From the NCBI RefSeq assembly GCF_937863485.1, contig NZ_CALMFY010000121.1, positions 1 through 32,154 of the forward strand: a DNA stretch of 32,154 bases. Reading direction: 5' to 3'. The translations under genes and the position numbers were made by a program. Below are positions 23,119 to 31,768 of the stretch, one piece after another. Under the pieces are notes generated by a model. That model was not told the origin of the DNA, ran no database searches, and saw only the letters and a program-made list of their open reading frames with translations. Numbering within the stretch: position 1 is the first letter of the stretch; every line of letters begins with the position of its first letter. The DNA is from an uncultured Nostoc sp. (GTDB lineage Bacteria > Cyanobacteriota > Cyanobacteriia > Cyanobacteriales > Nostocaceae).

Positions 23119-23979
23119 ATGAAAGACTTACAAGAAATATTAGCGATCGCTCGTGAGGTAGGTTTGGGAGCAGCAGATATCCTGCGATCTTATTACCACG
23201 GTACTGCAAAAGACCCTAACTTAAAAGTACAATATAAACAGAATGAGCCTGTTACCGTTGCCGATGTAGCTGTGAGTCAATACATTTTGCAGAGGCTACA
23301 AGCAACTTTGGGTAATGAAGATTTTGCTTACATCAGCGAAGAAACCTATCAATCGCCAAGTACGGGCGTACACCCTTCTCCCCCTTGGGTATGGATAATT
23401 GACCCTTTGGATGGCACACGAGACTTTATCAAAAAAACTGGGGATTATGCAGTTCACATTGCTTTAGTCAAGGAAACACGCCCAGTGTTGGCAGTGGTGG
23501 CAGTACCAGAGGCTCAAAAGTTATATTACGCGATCAAAGGTGGGGGTACATTTGTAGAAACCCGTGATCGATCTGTTCCTTTACAAGTGTCATCAGGCAA
23601 ACGAGTTGAGGATTTAACCTTAGTCGTTAGTCGCTCTCACCGCAACCAACGCTTAGATTACTTACTACAAAACTTACCCTGTCAAAACCAGAAAGCTGTG
23701 GGTAGTGTAGGCTGCAAAATCGCCACCATTGTCGAGCAACAGGCAGATATCTACATTTCACTTTCCGGTAAGTCTGCGCCTAAAGACTGGGATATGGCAG
23801 CACCAGAACTGATTTTAACAGAAGCTGGTGGTAAATTTACCCACTTCGACGGCACTGCATTGCAGTATAACACCGGTGATATCAATCAATGGGGAGGTTT
23901 GCTGGCTAGTAACGGTGAATATCACGAGGTGCTGTGTAAGGAAGCAGAAAGGATTTTAGCGCAGTTCGAGCATAGCTAA
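23119..23979 (+). CDS. inositol-monophosphatase family phosphatase (CysQ-like 3'(2'),5'-bisphosphate nucleotidase)
   Basis: A 286-residue Mg-dependent phosphatase of the IMPase/FBPase superfamily. Metal-binding motifs are in place: PVTVADVAVSQ (44-54), SEE (73-75), the WIIDPLDGTRDF block (92-103) with D95 and D98, and KDWDMAAPELILTEAGG (222-238) with the last Asp, D225. The order and spacing resemble CysQ/BPNT-type enzymes, which break down 3'-phosphoadenosine 5'-phosphate from sulfate assimilation. An inositol or histidinol phosphatase cannot be excluded. A HIP1 site (23143-23150) lies within the first codons. The upstream 21-bp array ends close to the promoter. No Shine-Dalgarno stronger than CAGG is seen. 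Confidence 0.88.
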   Translation: MKDLQEILAIAREVGLGAADILRSYYHGTAKDPNLKVQYKQNEPVTVADVAVSQYILQRLQATLGNEDFAYISEETYQSPSTGVHPSPPWVWIIDPLDGTRDFIKKTGDYAVHIALVKETRPVLAVVAVPEAQKLYYAIKGGGTFVETRDRSVPLQVSSGKRVEDLTLVVSRSHRNQRLDYLLQNLPCQNQKAVGSVGCKIATIVEQQADIYISLSGKSAPKDWDMAAPELILTEAGGKFTHFDGTALQYNTGDINQWGGLLASNGEYHEVLCKEAERILAQFEHS

Positions 23980-24326
23980 TGGGGCGAGGATGAATATTTT
24001 TTAATTTGCTTTTAAAACACTGAGTCATGGTATGATTAGCCCCACTACCGATAATAATCTTTACTCCTTAGTCCACAACTTAATTTTCAAAACACTAAAT
24101 AACTGCGCGATCGCTAGTTAATACCGATTTGCTTTTAATAGTGTCACTTTATGTAGTACAAGCAACAAAAGCCCGTCGTTGGAAGGTCTGTAGACCTGTC
24201 CTGAAAGTTTTATTTGGCAATAAAATTCATTGAAAGACGATATTCAAAGGCTGAAGGCTGTGCTAAACTCATGGACATAAGGATTATTTTCGGTTGAGTA
24301 ACTCCTTTTGATTTCTAAAAAGTGTC
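23980..24326. other. leader and promoter region upstream of the RRM gene
   Basis: This is most of a 391-bp gap without genes. It contains a GCGATCGC site near 24110, the 14-base palindrome AGGTCTGTAGACCT (24184-24197) and a TTTTATT/AATAAAA stem with a TGGC loop (24208-24225). These are likely parts of a long structured 5' leader, consistent with cold-regulated rbp genes of Anabaena in which the leader controls expression. Confidence 0.45.
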
Positions 24327-24365
24327 TCTCCGAATTTAACTCTCTACACTCCCTGAATTCGGAGA
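24327..24365 (+). promoter_or_regulatory. hairpin sequestering the RRM gene's ribosome-binding site
   Basis: TCTCCGAATT (24327-24336) and AATTCGGAGA (24356-24365) form a perfect 10-bp stem, plus one G-T pair inside, with a loop of about 17 bases. The right arm contains GGAG (24361-24364), the only Shine-Dalgarno of the gene, 6 bases before ATG 24371. Folded, it would block translation start. An RNA thermometer or autoregulatory site for the RNA-binding product are the natural readings; neither is proven. Confidence 0.65.
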
Positions 24366-24370
24366 CTTTT

Positions 24371-24682
24371 ATGTCAATTTACGTCGGAAACCTGTCCTAT
24401 CAGGTTACAGAAGAGGACCTAAAGCTGGCTTTTAAAGAATACGGAACAGTGAATCGTGTTCAATTACCCACAGATCGGGAAACAGGCCGGCCGCGTGGGT
24501 TCGCTTTTGTGGAAATGGAATCAGACACACAAGAACAAGCTGCCATTGATGCACTTGATGGTGCTGAGTGGATGGGACGTGATTTGAAAGTGAACAAAGC
24601 TAAACCTCGTGAGGAAAGAAGTAACTCCTCTCGTGGTAGCTGGGGTGGTGGTAATGCCCGCCGCAACAGTAATCGCTACTAA
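24371..24682 (+). CDS. RRM-domain RNA-binding protein (cyanobacterial Rbp type)
   Basis: The 103-residue protein has one RNA-recognition motif. RNP2 is IYVGNLSY (3-10) and RNP1 is RGFAFVEM (42-49), both with their aromatic RNA-contact residues. A short Gly/Arg/Asn-rich tail (SSRGSWGGGNARRNSNRY) follows, as in the cold-inducible Rbp family of cyanobacteria. ATG 24371, with GGAG 6 bases before it, is chosen; the frame opens 63 bases further up but that part is leader. rpsU follows 123 bp downstream, an arrangement typical of these genes. Rbp proteins bind mRNA and are induced by cold or stress. The SD hairpin (24327-24365) probably controls it. Confidence 0.93.
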   Translation: MSIYVGNLSYQVTEEDLKLAFKEYGTVNRVQLPTDRETGRPRGFAFVEMESDTQEQAAIDALDGAEWMGRDLKVNKAKPREERSNSSRGSWGGGNARRNSNRY

Positions 24683-24805
24683 GTCGATTCCTGAAAATTT
24701 CACATTTAGAGTCTCCAGCAGATAAAGCCAAAGGCTGCACTCTACTGGAATATTTTATTTTATATCTAACCTTGAACTATTCATTCACATTAAGGAGGAA
24801 TGAGA

Positions 24806-25000
24806 ATGACACAAGTAGTTTTAGGGGAGAATGAAGGTATTGAATCAGCCTTGAGAAGATTTAAGCGGGAAGTTTCTAAAGCCGGAATTTTCCAAGATAT
24901 GAGAAAAAAGCGTCACTTCGAGACACCGATAGAAAAAGAGAAGCGTAAAGCAGTTGCTAGGCACAAGCAACGTCGTAATCAACATTCTTGCTTCAGTTAA
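24806..25000 (+). CDS. rpsU: 30S ribosomal protein S21
   Basis: A 64-residue basic protein of the small ribosomal subunit, important near the mRNA 3'-end/anti-SD cleft. [20 protein letters not shown] is followed by [21 protein letters not shown], the full S21 signature, and a basic tail ending [16 protein letters not shown] (24792-24798) lies 7 bases before ATG 24806, an unusually strong ribosome-binding site for this genome; ATG 24800 would be too close to it. The gene follows the RRM gene and is probably co-transcribed with it. Confidence 0.96.
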   Translation: MTQVVLGENEGIESALRRFKREVSKAGIFQDMRKKRHFETPIEKEKRKAVARHKQRRNQHSCFS

Positions 25001-25622
25001 CAAATCCAAGCAAATTTGCCTTTCAATTTGACATCTAGCCAGCATCTCTTCATTATTGCCATCCCTCCAGCAAGCCACAAGTAATTAGACATACATAAAT
25101 AAACAACATTGTTCGTAGTAGCGCTGTATTTGTTTTCAGCCCTACTAGCCGTATATATCTTCAATTACGTAAGCATTATTATACTAAATATCTATGTAAT
25201 TATTTTCTAACATTTGAGTGAAATTAATAGCCAAGCAGCCAAAACAGAGCAAATACCATGTTGCTTCAATGCCAACGCTTTGCTTAACTCTTTTGTATTC
25301 ATAATCACATCTGCATTTAGCAGTAGTTTATTCCGGTTCAATAACTTAGGCTTTACTGACCAACGCTAGAGGCAAGATTGTTTCTAGCTTTTTAAGATTA
25401 ATACTGATGAGGTACTTTTAGAGGTTGAGTAAGTCTCTTCAATGCCATCCAGAAGTAAGCTTACTGCGATCTGAGCCACTTATATCAGACGGGCAATAAT
25501 GCAGTACTTCAGATGATGTCGCCAGCGATGTCTACGACGGGCTACGCCTATGCGTGGAATTGGATAGAAAAACCAGTCAGACTTAAATAGTACTTCTGCT
25601 GTGGTACTTTTTTGAGGAGTTT
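25001..25622. other. 622-bp intergenic region upstream of the esterase
   Basis: GCAAATTTGC (25010-25019) is a palindrome just after rpsU and could be part of its transcript end. Near the other side, AGTAC/GTACT (25589-25593 and 25604-25608) is followed by six T (25608-25613) and overlaps the region just before the GAGGAG ribosome-binding site of the esterase, a terminator-like structure. A Nostoc-type repeat piece (GTCTACGACGGGCTACGCC) is near 25531. No gene or RNA was recognised. Confidence 0.45.
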
Positions 25623-26687
25623 ATGAATCAAAAGATATCGAGAAGAGAGTTTGCCACACTGGCTGGGTCGGGGGTGGTGGCGATCGCCTTAGGTAGCCCA
25701 CTTTTGGCAAAGTCAGTAGAAGCTGTATCCACACCTGATACCCAGATGAAAGCCGTGTTAGATGAACTTACCTCTTTTAACGCACCGCCCATTGAAAAAT
25801 TATCGCCTATGAATGCTCGCAACAACCCGACTGTGGCAGATGCAGTCATGGGCGTGCTTGCCAAACGTCGCAAACCTGCGGTGGAAATGGTCGGGGATGT
25901 CAATCATCAACTTATACCAGGGCCGGGGGGCGATCTCCTCGCGCGTATTTATCTACCAAAGGGAAAGGGGCCCTTCCCCGTGCTGGTGTACTTCCACGGT
26001 GGCGGCTGGGTAATCGCCAATTTAGATACCTATGATTCATCATGCCGCGCTTTGACTAATGCAGCTAACTGTATAGTTGTATCTGTCGCTTATCGCCAAG
26101 CCCCAGAACATAAGTTTCCCGCAGCGGCGGAAGATGCTTATGCTGCAACTCAATGGGTTATGGCGAATGCTGCCCGAATCAACGGCGACCCCAAGCAGGT
26201 TGCAGTCGGCGGCGAGAGCGCAGGTGGTAACTTGGCAACTGTCACCTGCTTAATGGCACGTGACAGAGGTGGTAAGTTACCTGTGCATCAGATGCTAATC
26301 TACCCTGTTACCAATTACGCCTTTGACACACCCTCCTACCAGGAGAATGCCAATGCCAAACCGCTTAACAAAGCAATGATGATGTGGTTCTGGAGGCAAT
26401 ATCTAAACAGTGAATCTGATGGGAGTAATCCCTATGCTTCACCACTGCGAGCAGAAAACCTGCGTGGTCTACCACCTGCGACCGTAATTACGGCAGAAAT
26501 TGACCCACTGCGTAGTGAAGGAGAAGCCTACGCCAAGCGTTTGCGTGAGGCGGGTTCCTCTGTAAAGGCAACCAACTATAACGGCGTGACTCATGAATTC
26601 TTTGGCACAGGAGCAGTTGTAGATAAGGCGAAGCAGGCGGTTAGGGAAGCAGCAGCCGGACTGCGCTCTGGATTTATGAGTAAGTAA
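25623..26687 (+). CDS. Tat-exported alpha/beta hydrolase (hormone-sensitive-lipase family esterase)
   Basis: A 354-residue esterase of lipase family IV. The N-terminus MNQKISRREFATLAGSGVV has a twin-arginine motif (R7-R8) and a hydrophobic core ending near ALGSPLLAKS, so export by Tat in folded form is expected. HGGGW (125-129) forms the oxyanion hole. The triad is S199 in GESAGG, D294 in EIDPLRSEGE and H324 in GVTHEFF. Length is normal for the family plus a signal peptide. GAGGAG 3-4 bases before the ATG marks the start. G+C looks higher than in the flanking intergenic DNA. katE starts 231 bp downstream in the same direction; a two-hairpin region separates them. Substrate unknown; short acyl esters are likely. 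Confidence 0.9.
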   Translation: MNQKISRREFATLAGSGVVAIALGSPLLAKSVEAVSTPDTQMKAVLDELTSFNAPPIEKLSPMNARNNPTVADAVMGVLAKRRKPAVEMVGDVNHQLIPGPGGDLLARIYLPKGKGPFPVLVYFHGGGWVIANLDTYDSSCRALTNAANCIVVSVAYRQAPEHKFPAAAEDAYAATQWVMANAARINGDPKQVAVGGESAGGNLATVTCLMARDRGGKLPVHQMLIYPVTNYAFDTPSYQENANAKPLNKAMMMWFWRQYLNSESDGSNPYASPLRAENLRGLPPATVITAEIDPLRSEGEAYAKRLREAGSSVKATNYNGVTHEFFGTGAVVDKAKQAVREAAAGLRSGFMSK

Positions 26688-26753
26688 TCCACTTAGCAAC
26701 TAGCAAATGAGACACGCGCAGCTTCTCTCCGTCTTCAGTCAGAGGTAGCATCG

Positions 26754-26794
26754 TACTATCTTAGAGAAGATAGTAGAGTCGCTTTCAGTGACTC
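26754..26794 (+). terminator. tandem hairpins between esterase and katE
   Basis: TACTATCTT (26754-26762) and AAGATAGTA (26767-26775) form a 9-bp stem with an AGAG loop. It is immediately followed by GAGTC/GACTC (26776-26780 and 26790-26794) with a nine-base loop. There is no T-run, so either intrinsic termination is weak or the pair is a processing or regulatory structure in the katE leader. Confidence 0.4.
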
Positions 26795-26918
26795 ACCTTA
26801 AAAGGGATCAGGAGCGGCAACGACCTATCCCGGCAGACTCATTTACCTGCTAAACAAAATTAATTAATTTGCGTAGCGTATTAATTCAACTGTTAAATAG
26901 CACCTCACACCACTGAAC

Positions 26919-29036
26919 ATGACTGAACACAATCCGCTCAACGAGCAAAGCAAACAGAAGGATCTAGACTCCTCTCGTCAAGAACCCGGAGAGTATCTGA
27001 CCACCAATCAGGGACTTCGGGTTAACAACACAAATGATTCGCTCAAAGCTGGATCGCGTGGCCCCACATTGATAGAAGACTTTCACTTCCGTGAGAAACT
27101 GGCACACTTTGACCGAGAACGCATTCCAGAACGGGTGGTTCATGCGCGAGGAGCAGGTGTTCATGGATACTTCCAGCCTTATGAATCCCTGGCAGAGTAT
27201 ACAAAGGCAAAATTTCTCCAAGATCCCTCGGTTAAAACTCCCGTCTTCGTTCGCTTTTCCACGGTTGCCGGGTTCCGCGGTTCAGCCGATACCGCCCGCG
27301 ATGTGCGTGGATTTTCTGTCAGGTTCTACACAGAAGATGGCAACTACGATATAGTCGGCAACAATATTCCGGTGTTTTTTATTCAAGATGCTATCAAGTT
27401 TCCTGACTTGATTCATGCCGTGAAACCCGAACCACACAACGAGATACCCCAAGCGGGAACCGCTCATGATAACTTCTGGGACTTCATCTCGCTAATGCCG
27501 GAATCAATGCACATGATTATGTGGATACTGTCCGATCGCACCCTTCCCAGAAGCTACCGCATGATGCAAGGGTTTGGTATTCACACTTTCCGCTTTGTCA
27601 ACGAACAAGGCAAAGCAAGGTTTGTGAAATTTCATTGGAAGCCGATTCTAGGCGTGCATTCGATGGTGTGGGATGAGGCGCAGAAAGCAGGCGGAAAAGA
27701 CCCTGATTTTCATCGCCGAGATTTAGGGGACGCGATCGAAATGGGCGATTATCCTGAATTTGAACTCGGTGTGCAGATTGTTGAGGAAGAGGACGAATTT
27801 AAATTTGATTTTGATATCCTTGATTCCACCAAGCTCATTCCCGAAGAACTAGTTCCTGTGAAGCCAATCGGCAAAATGGTACTCAACCGCAACCCAGACA
27901 ACTATTTTGCCGAAACCGAACAAGTTGCTTTCCAACCTGCCAATATTGTACCGGGCATTGACTTCTCGGATGACCCACTACTGCAAGGTCGGATCTTCTC
28001 CTACGCTGATACGCAAGTACACCGTTTGGGAAGTGCAAATTATACCAATCTACCAATTAACCGCCCCGTTTGTCCGTTCGATAATAACCAACGGGACGGC
28101 GTTATGCAGTACAACATTCCGACTTCAAAGGTGAACTACTACCCCAATTCCCTCGGTAATGGTTGCCCCATGACGGCTCCGGAAAATCTCGGCGGCTTTG
28201 TCAGCTATAAAGAGCGGATGGAAGGTAATAAAATCCGAGAACGCAGCCCTAGTTTCCAAGACCACTTCAGTCAGGCAACTTTATTCTGGAATAGTTTATC
28301 CGATCCGGAAAAAGAACACTTAGTCAAAGCCGCACATTTTGAGCTAGGCAAAGTGATGAACCCTGCCGTCAAAGAGCGGATGCTGGAGTTATTTAACTCT
28401 GTCGATCATCAACTGGTAACCCGCATTGCTGAGGGACTGGGCTTACCTGCTCCTACAGAAGTAAAACCAAATCATGGGCAGAAATCTCCGGCACTCAGTA
28501 TCCAGACTATGCTAGAGAAGATGCCAGACAAATCTATTAAGAGTCGCAAGATTGCAATTCTAGCGGCGGATGGTGTAAATGCTCAGGAACTTAGTACACT
28601 CCAGCAAGCACTAATGCAGGAGGGCGCTCAGGCGAAAATCGTTGCGACTCATGGTGGTAAAATCAAAGGCGATGATGGTCAGGAAATCCCGGTTGAGATG
28701 ACCTTTGTGACAGCTGCTTCTGTGATGTTTGATGCGGTATATGTACCTGGTGGAGCGCAGAGCATCAAGACGCTCAAGCAGGAGGGAGAAGCAATTAACT
28801 TCATCAACGAGGCATTCAAGCACTGTAAAACAATCGCCGCTACGAGCGAAGGCGTCGAACTACTATCGATGGCTAATATTGAGGGCGTGAAGTTGTCGCA
28901 AGATGGCGCGCGCTCTGACATGGGTGTGGTGACTTCTAGTGAATCTGATTTGAAATCTGTAGCTGATGATTTTATCAGTGCGATCGCTCAACATCGCCAT
29001 TGGATAAGATTTCAAAAGGAAATGGTACCTGCATAG
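26919..29036 (+). CDS. katE: large-subunit haem catalase (HPII/KatE type)
   Basis: 705-residue monofunctional catalase that dismutates H2O2. The essential residues are all visible: H75 in [15 protein letters not shown]148 in [15 protein letters not shown], and R358 with the proximal haem ligand Y362 in [22 protein letters not shown] and the [21 protein letters not shown] block complete the core. From about residue 540 the extra C-terminal domain of large-subunit enzymes is present ([26 protein letters not shown]), a DJ-1/PfpI-like fold. No signal peptide is present. No Shine-Dalgarno precedes the ATG. Haem catalases of this type are uncommon in cyanobacteria, which more often use KatG or Mn-catalase. 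A strong terminator follows at 29077-29118. Confidence 0.96.
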   Translation: MTEHNPLNEQSKQKDLDSSRQEPGEYLTTNQGLRVNNTNDSLKAGSRGPTLIEDFHFREKLAHFDRERIPERVVHARGAGVHGYFQPYESLAEYTKAKFLQDPSVKTPVFVRFSTVAGFRGSADTARDVRGFSVRFYTEDGNYDIVGNNIPVFFIQDAIKFPDLIHAVKPEPHNEIPQAGTAHDNFWDFISLMPESMHMIMWILSDRTLPRSYRMMQGFGIHTFRFVNEQGKARFVKFHWKPILGVHSMVWDEAQKAGGKDPDFHRRDLGDAIEMGDYPEFELGVQIVEEEDEFKFDFDILDSTKLIPEELVPVKPIGKMVLNRNPDNYFAETEQVAFQPANIVPGIDFSDDPLLQGRIFSYADTQVHRLGSANYTNLPINRPVCPFDNNQRDGVMQYNIPTSKVNYYPNSLGNGCPMTAPENLGGFVSYKERMEGNKIRERSPSFQDHFSQATLFWNSLSDPEKEHLVKAAHFELGKVMNPAVKERMLELFNSVDHQLVTRIAEGLGLPAPTEVKPNHGQKSPALSIQTMLEKMPDKSIKSRKIAILAADGVNAQELSTLQQALMQEGAQAKIVATHGGKIKGDDGQEIPVEMTFVTAASVMFDAVYVPGGAQSIKTLKQEGEAINFINEAFKHCKTIAATSEGVELLSMANIEGVKLSQDGARSDMGVVTSSESDLKSVADDFISAIAQHRHWIRFQKEMVPA

Positions 29037-29355
29037 CCACTTGCTTGACTTTGTGAACGGTAACTAATCCTAAATGGGACAGAAGCAGGGTAAACCTAAC
29101 TTCTGTCCTTTCCATTTTTACAGTTGACAATATATATTCTTATTTTGAGAAGTTTATTGACATTAAGTTAAATAACCGTATGTTTAATGCACCGCTGTAC
29201 GCCCCTACCTTCTAGCTCATTCTACAAAGAAGCGCTATAGTTTGTTGAGTTCCATTTACCGAACTTGCAGCAATATAAATTTATTCTTCCTCTATACCCA
29301 TAAAGGGTTGTAGATATCGTTAGTCTGCAATCCTTGGCTCTGGATTTTTAAGAAA
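29037..29355. other. 319-bp gap after katE
   Basis: It contains the katE terminator and then AT-rich DNA without repeats or genes. The promoter for the following plus-strand gene must lie in the right half; no clear boxes were recognised. Confidence 0.5.
29077..29118 (+). terminator. Rho-independent terminator of katE
   Basis: The perfect 9-bp stem GGACAGAAG (29077-29085)/CTTCTGTCC (29100-29108) can be extended inside by AGG/CCT (29087-29089, 29095-29097). It is followed by TTTCCATTTTTA. It lies 40 bases after the katE stop. Confidence 0.75.
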
Positions 29356-30075
29356 ATGTTACGACTTTATCATTTATTATTAGGTTCTATTTTGCTGGTG
29401 TTAATACCACTGGGAGCAAAATTTGTTCTCCCTCAATTTTCTCCACCCAAAGTGGTAAAACCCCCTGTCGTTGTAAAACTTCCCAACCCTAATGAGGAAA
29501 ATATCTGGCAGAAAATCCTGGGAAATGCTGCTGCTCCAGCTAACTGGCAAGTTGCTGCTTGTAAGGGAAATGCGCCTTTATTGTGTGTCTCCTCCAAAGG
29601 GGAACGTTTGGGTACAGTTGAGATTAACGTTTACCCACTAGCAAACAATGAGGATTTTCAAAAGAAACTCGTAGCAGCTGGTATTCCATCTGGTTCCCAA
29701 GTGGATTACCAAAGTTCCAAATACCAAACCCAGGTATTATCAGCGCTCAAGGCTTGGGTTGAAGATAACTACGCTGCTTTTGCGAAAGACCGTCAGGATA
29801 AATTTGGAAAACAGATTACTTTCTCAGCCTATCCACCGCAACCAGTACCCGTTGGTAAGCTTCAGGGAATCCGCTATGGGTTTGCCGGACTTAAGCAAAA
29901 AGGTGGAGTACAAGAGCAACATATCAGTCATGTTGCCTTTGATGGCACTAAACTTTACGTAATTACCACTGCCTTTGACCCAGGTACGCAAACAGGTAAG
30001 TTTGAGAAACTGGAAAACTTGGCTATTTTTCAACCTTACTTATATGCGATCGCAGCAGATTTACGTTTACCCTAA
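29356..30075 (+). CDS. membrane-anchored or exported protein of unknown function
   Basis: A 239-residue protein that I do not recognise. Residues 6-27 (HLLLGSILLVLIPLGAKFVL) form one hydrophobic helix: a signal anchor, or a signal peptide without an obvious cleavage site. A Pro-rich linker (QFSPPKVVKPPVVVKLPNPN) follows. The body is a soluble alpha/beta domain with two cysteines (CKGNAPLLC) that could form a disulfide outside the membrane. It ends with a predicted helix (LAIFQPYLYAIAADLRLP). The composition is that of a periplasmic protein. There is only a weak AAG before the ATG. A HIP1-like GCGATCGCA lies in the last codons. It is probably monocistronic. Confidence 0.75.
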   Translation: MLRLYHLLLGSILLVLIPLGAKFVLPQFSPPKVVKPPVVVKLPNPNEENIWQKILGNAAAPANWQVAACKGNAPLLCVSSKGERLGTVEINVYPLANNEDFQKKLVAAGIPSGSQVDYQSSKYQTQVLSALKAWVEDNYAAFAKDRQDKFGKQITFSAYPPQPVPVGKLQGIRYGFAGLKQKGGVQEQHISHVAFDGTKLYVITTAFDPGTQTGKFEKLENLAIFQPYLYAIAADLRLP

Positions 30076-30106
30076 TAGGCATGGGGTATGGGGCATTGAG
30101 CAATTC

Positions 30107-30296
30107 AATTTTGGATTTTGGATTGATGATAGCGCAGCGTAAAGCCTGCGGCATGGCAACTCTTAGAGAGGCTGCGCTAACGCTTAGAGCGAGTCCGCGT
30201 ACTCCTACGGAGAAGCAAGCTAGCAAGAGCGTCTCGTAGAGAGCGTCTTTTAGATTAAATTTCAATTCTTTAATCCAAAATCTAAAATCTAAAATT
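30107..30296. repeat. 190-bp inverted-repeat element between two converging genes
   Basis: The left arm AATTTTGGATTTTGGATT (30107-30124) pairs with AATCCAAAATCTAAAAT (30272-30288, one mismatch). The core carries GC-rich Nostoc repeat pieces (AGCGCAGCGTAAAGCCTGCG, GGCTGCGCTAACGC, CTCCTACGGAG, GAGCGTCTCGTAGAGAGCG). No transposase or coding frame is present. It resembles a non-autonomous element or a cluster of dispersed repeats. It fills the gap between the two 3' ends at 30075 and 30322. Confidence 0.65.
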
Positions 30297-30321
30297 CCCA
30301 CTCCCCAGTCCCCCAATCAAC

Positions 30322-31209
30322 CTAAATTTCAGCCACCGCCCGTTCAATCAAGCGACGTGCTAAAGTTTGCGTGCCGGTGTGTTCATAATAATTTGTTGCT
30401 ACATCTAGGAACGCAGCGAGGTAGTCTAACTTGTCATCTGCAATATCGACAAAACTTTGCAAGTTGCCAACTACCTTTTGTGGCGTTAAATTATTGGCGC
30501 TGACAATATCACTCATCCAACCTTTAACTGAGTCAAAGCTTTCGCCGATAAAATTGAGTTTACTACCAGCGTTGTCCCCTGGAATCACATCTTTGATGTT
30601 TTGAAAAGTCGAGTTTTTTTCCAACTCCTGTGGATTTGTTTGATTAAGCCCGGATATCGCTTTGCTGATGAAGTCTGGCCCCAGAGGTATCAAACCATCA
30701 ACACAAACTAACGCCACCATGCGGATGAGTGACTCACCACTATACTCTCCTAAAGAGGCGACAAAATCCCCAATACTGTCTCCAGGAATGCCGTTAATTT
30801 GACAAAAGGCTACCAACTCAGCAACTAATTTCAATGTCAAATCGATGGTTTGGGCTTTATCAGGTTTGGGAGTGACAGAGTTTAGAAAACCCAATAAAGG
30901 AATTTTTTCGCCAACTTTGTTAGCTAAAGCTGCTGCACCAAGCGCTTTATCTGTACCATCAACGGTTTGATATAGCCACAAAGCTGTTTGGTATCCTTGG
31001 GATTTGTCGTTGAATAGATAAATCGCTCTTTCACCAATTTGCTGAATTAAATCTTCGTCGTCTTCGCCAGTAACGGTTTTAATAGTATTGACAAAACCGA
31101 CAGTATTTTGCCACTGGCCAGGAGCAACAAAATCGAGGGAATTCAACATAGAAATGGTTAAGCCGCTAGTTGGCAATTGATCAACCAACTCAAAAATCGA
31201 TTTGCTCAC
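30322..31209 (-). CDS. conserved cyanobacterial protein of unknown function
   Basis: A 295-residue soluble protein with no recognised domain. It is almost entirely alpha-helical by composition: many Leu, Ala and Val with regular spacing, Gly/Pro turns at about 190 and 235, and few Cys. There is no signal peptide or membrane helix. It starts with GTG, and AGGAG 6 bases upstream makes this start convincing, which is rare among genes of this window. It lies 49 bp downstream of the lipoprotein-like gene on the same strand, so both are probably made from one transcript. Function cannot be assigned. Confidence 0.7.
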   Translation of the reverse strand: MSKSIFELVDQLPTSGLTISMLNSLDFVAPGQWQNTVGFVNTIKTVTGEDDEDLIQQIGERAIYLFNDKSQGYQTALWLYQTVDGTDKALGAAALANKVGEKIPLLGFLNSVTPKPDKAQTIDLTLKLVAELVAFCQINGIPGDSIGDFVASLGEYSGESLIRMVALVCVDGLIPLGPDFISKAISGLNQTNPQELEKNSTFQNIKDVIPGDNAGSKLNFIGESFDSVKGWMSDIVSANNLTPQKVVGNLQSFVDIADDKLDYLAAFLDVATNYYEHTGTQTLARRLIERAVAEI

Positions 31210-31258
31210 AAAAATCTCCTTATTTAGATTTTGTTATCTTTAATGTCGGTAATGCGGC

Positions 31259-31768
31259 TCATTTCAGGCTAGCTAGACGACTAAGATTAAACTTCTCTAG
31301 CCAATCTGCGCGATCGCTAGCTGTAAATGACGAATCGCGAGAAAGTGCTTTTACTTGGTACTTTCCTACCAAAATTGCAGTTTGCGTCTTACCAACTTCG
31401 ACTGCGGGATAACCGCCAATTTTTTTGGTGCTTTTCGAGAATTTTGCTGCTGTACTTGGTGTACTGGTGGTATCAGAAATAGACAGCAACGCTACTTCTT
31501 TACCGCCTTTTTTCAACTTCGCTTCCGCAAAGCCTTTTTTCTCTTGGGTATAGACGCGCTGGTAGCCATCACCTGCATTAGGGAAAAGTTTATTAAATTC
31601 GCTACCCTGAGTTGCGGTCTTAGTCACCGCTTGACCCTTTCTTTGTTGAGTGCTTTCTTTTTGCACCTGATCAAAACGTCCAGGTGCTTTTGCATTACAG
31701 GCTGTTGTCAGTAGTACCACTGACAGCAATAAAGCAGCTACCACTTTCCGCCCAGGGTGTAAAATCAT
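31259..31768 (-). CDS. probable lipoprotein of unknown function
   Basis: A 169-residue protein from ATG 31768; AGGAGA 8 bases upstream fixes this start over a further TTG at 31804. The N-terminus MILHPGRKVVAALLLSVVLLTTACN is a basic, then hydrophobic signal peptide ending at a Cys. LLTTAC is an imperfect lipobox (Thr where Leu is usual at -3). The mature protein is Lys/Ser/Thr-rich with repeated KK motifs (LKKGGKEVALLSI, KFSKSTKKIGGYPAVEVG). A soluble beta-rich domain is suggested. It is the first gene of a probable two-gene unit with the 295-residue protein and lies 205 bp past the psbA terminator. Confidence 0.75.
   Translation of the reverse strand: MILHPGRKVVAALLLSVVLLTTACNAKAPGRFDQVQKESTQQRKGQAVTKTATQGSEFNKLFPNAGDGYQRVYTQEKKGFAEAKLKKGGKEVALLSISDTTSTPSTAAKFSKSTKKIGGYPAVEVGKTQTAILVGKYQVKALSRDSSFTASDRADWLEKFNLSRLASLK

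Noticed and set aside
22678..23119. Cys/Met/His-rich frames of 91 and 134 codons
   Set aside because: They are translations of the 21-bp array (22846-23054), with composition set by the repeat and no ribosome-binding site.
26895..26915. CACCTCACAC resembling the unpaired motif of the sRNA Yfr1
   Set aside because: It is not the exact Yfr1 motif and lacks the two flanking stem-loops.
31355..31714. 119-codon plus-strand frame
   Set aside because: Antisense to the lipoprotein gene, which has a signal peptide and a good ribosome-binding site.
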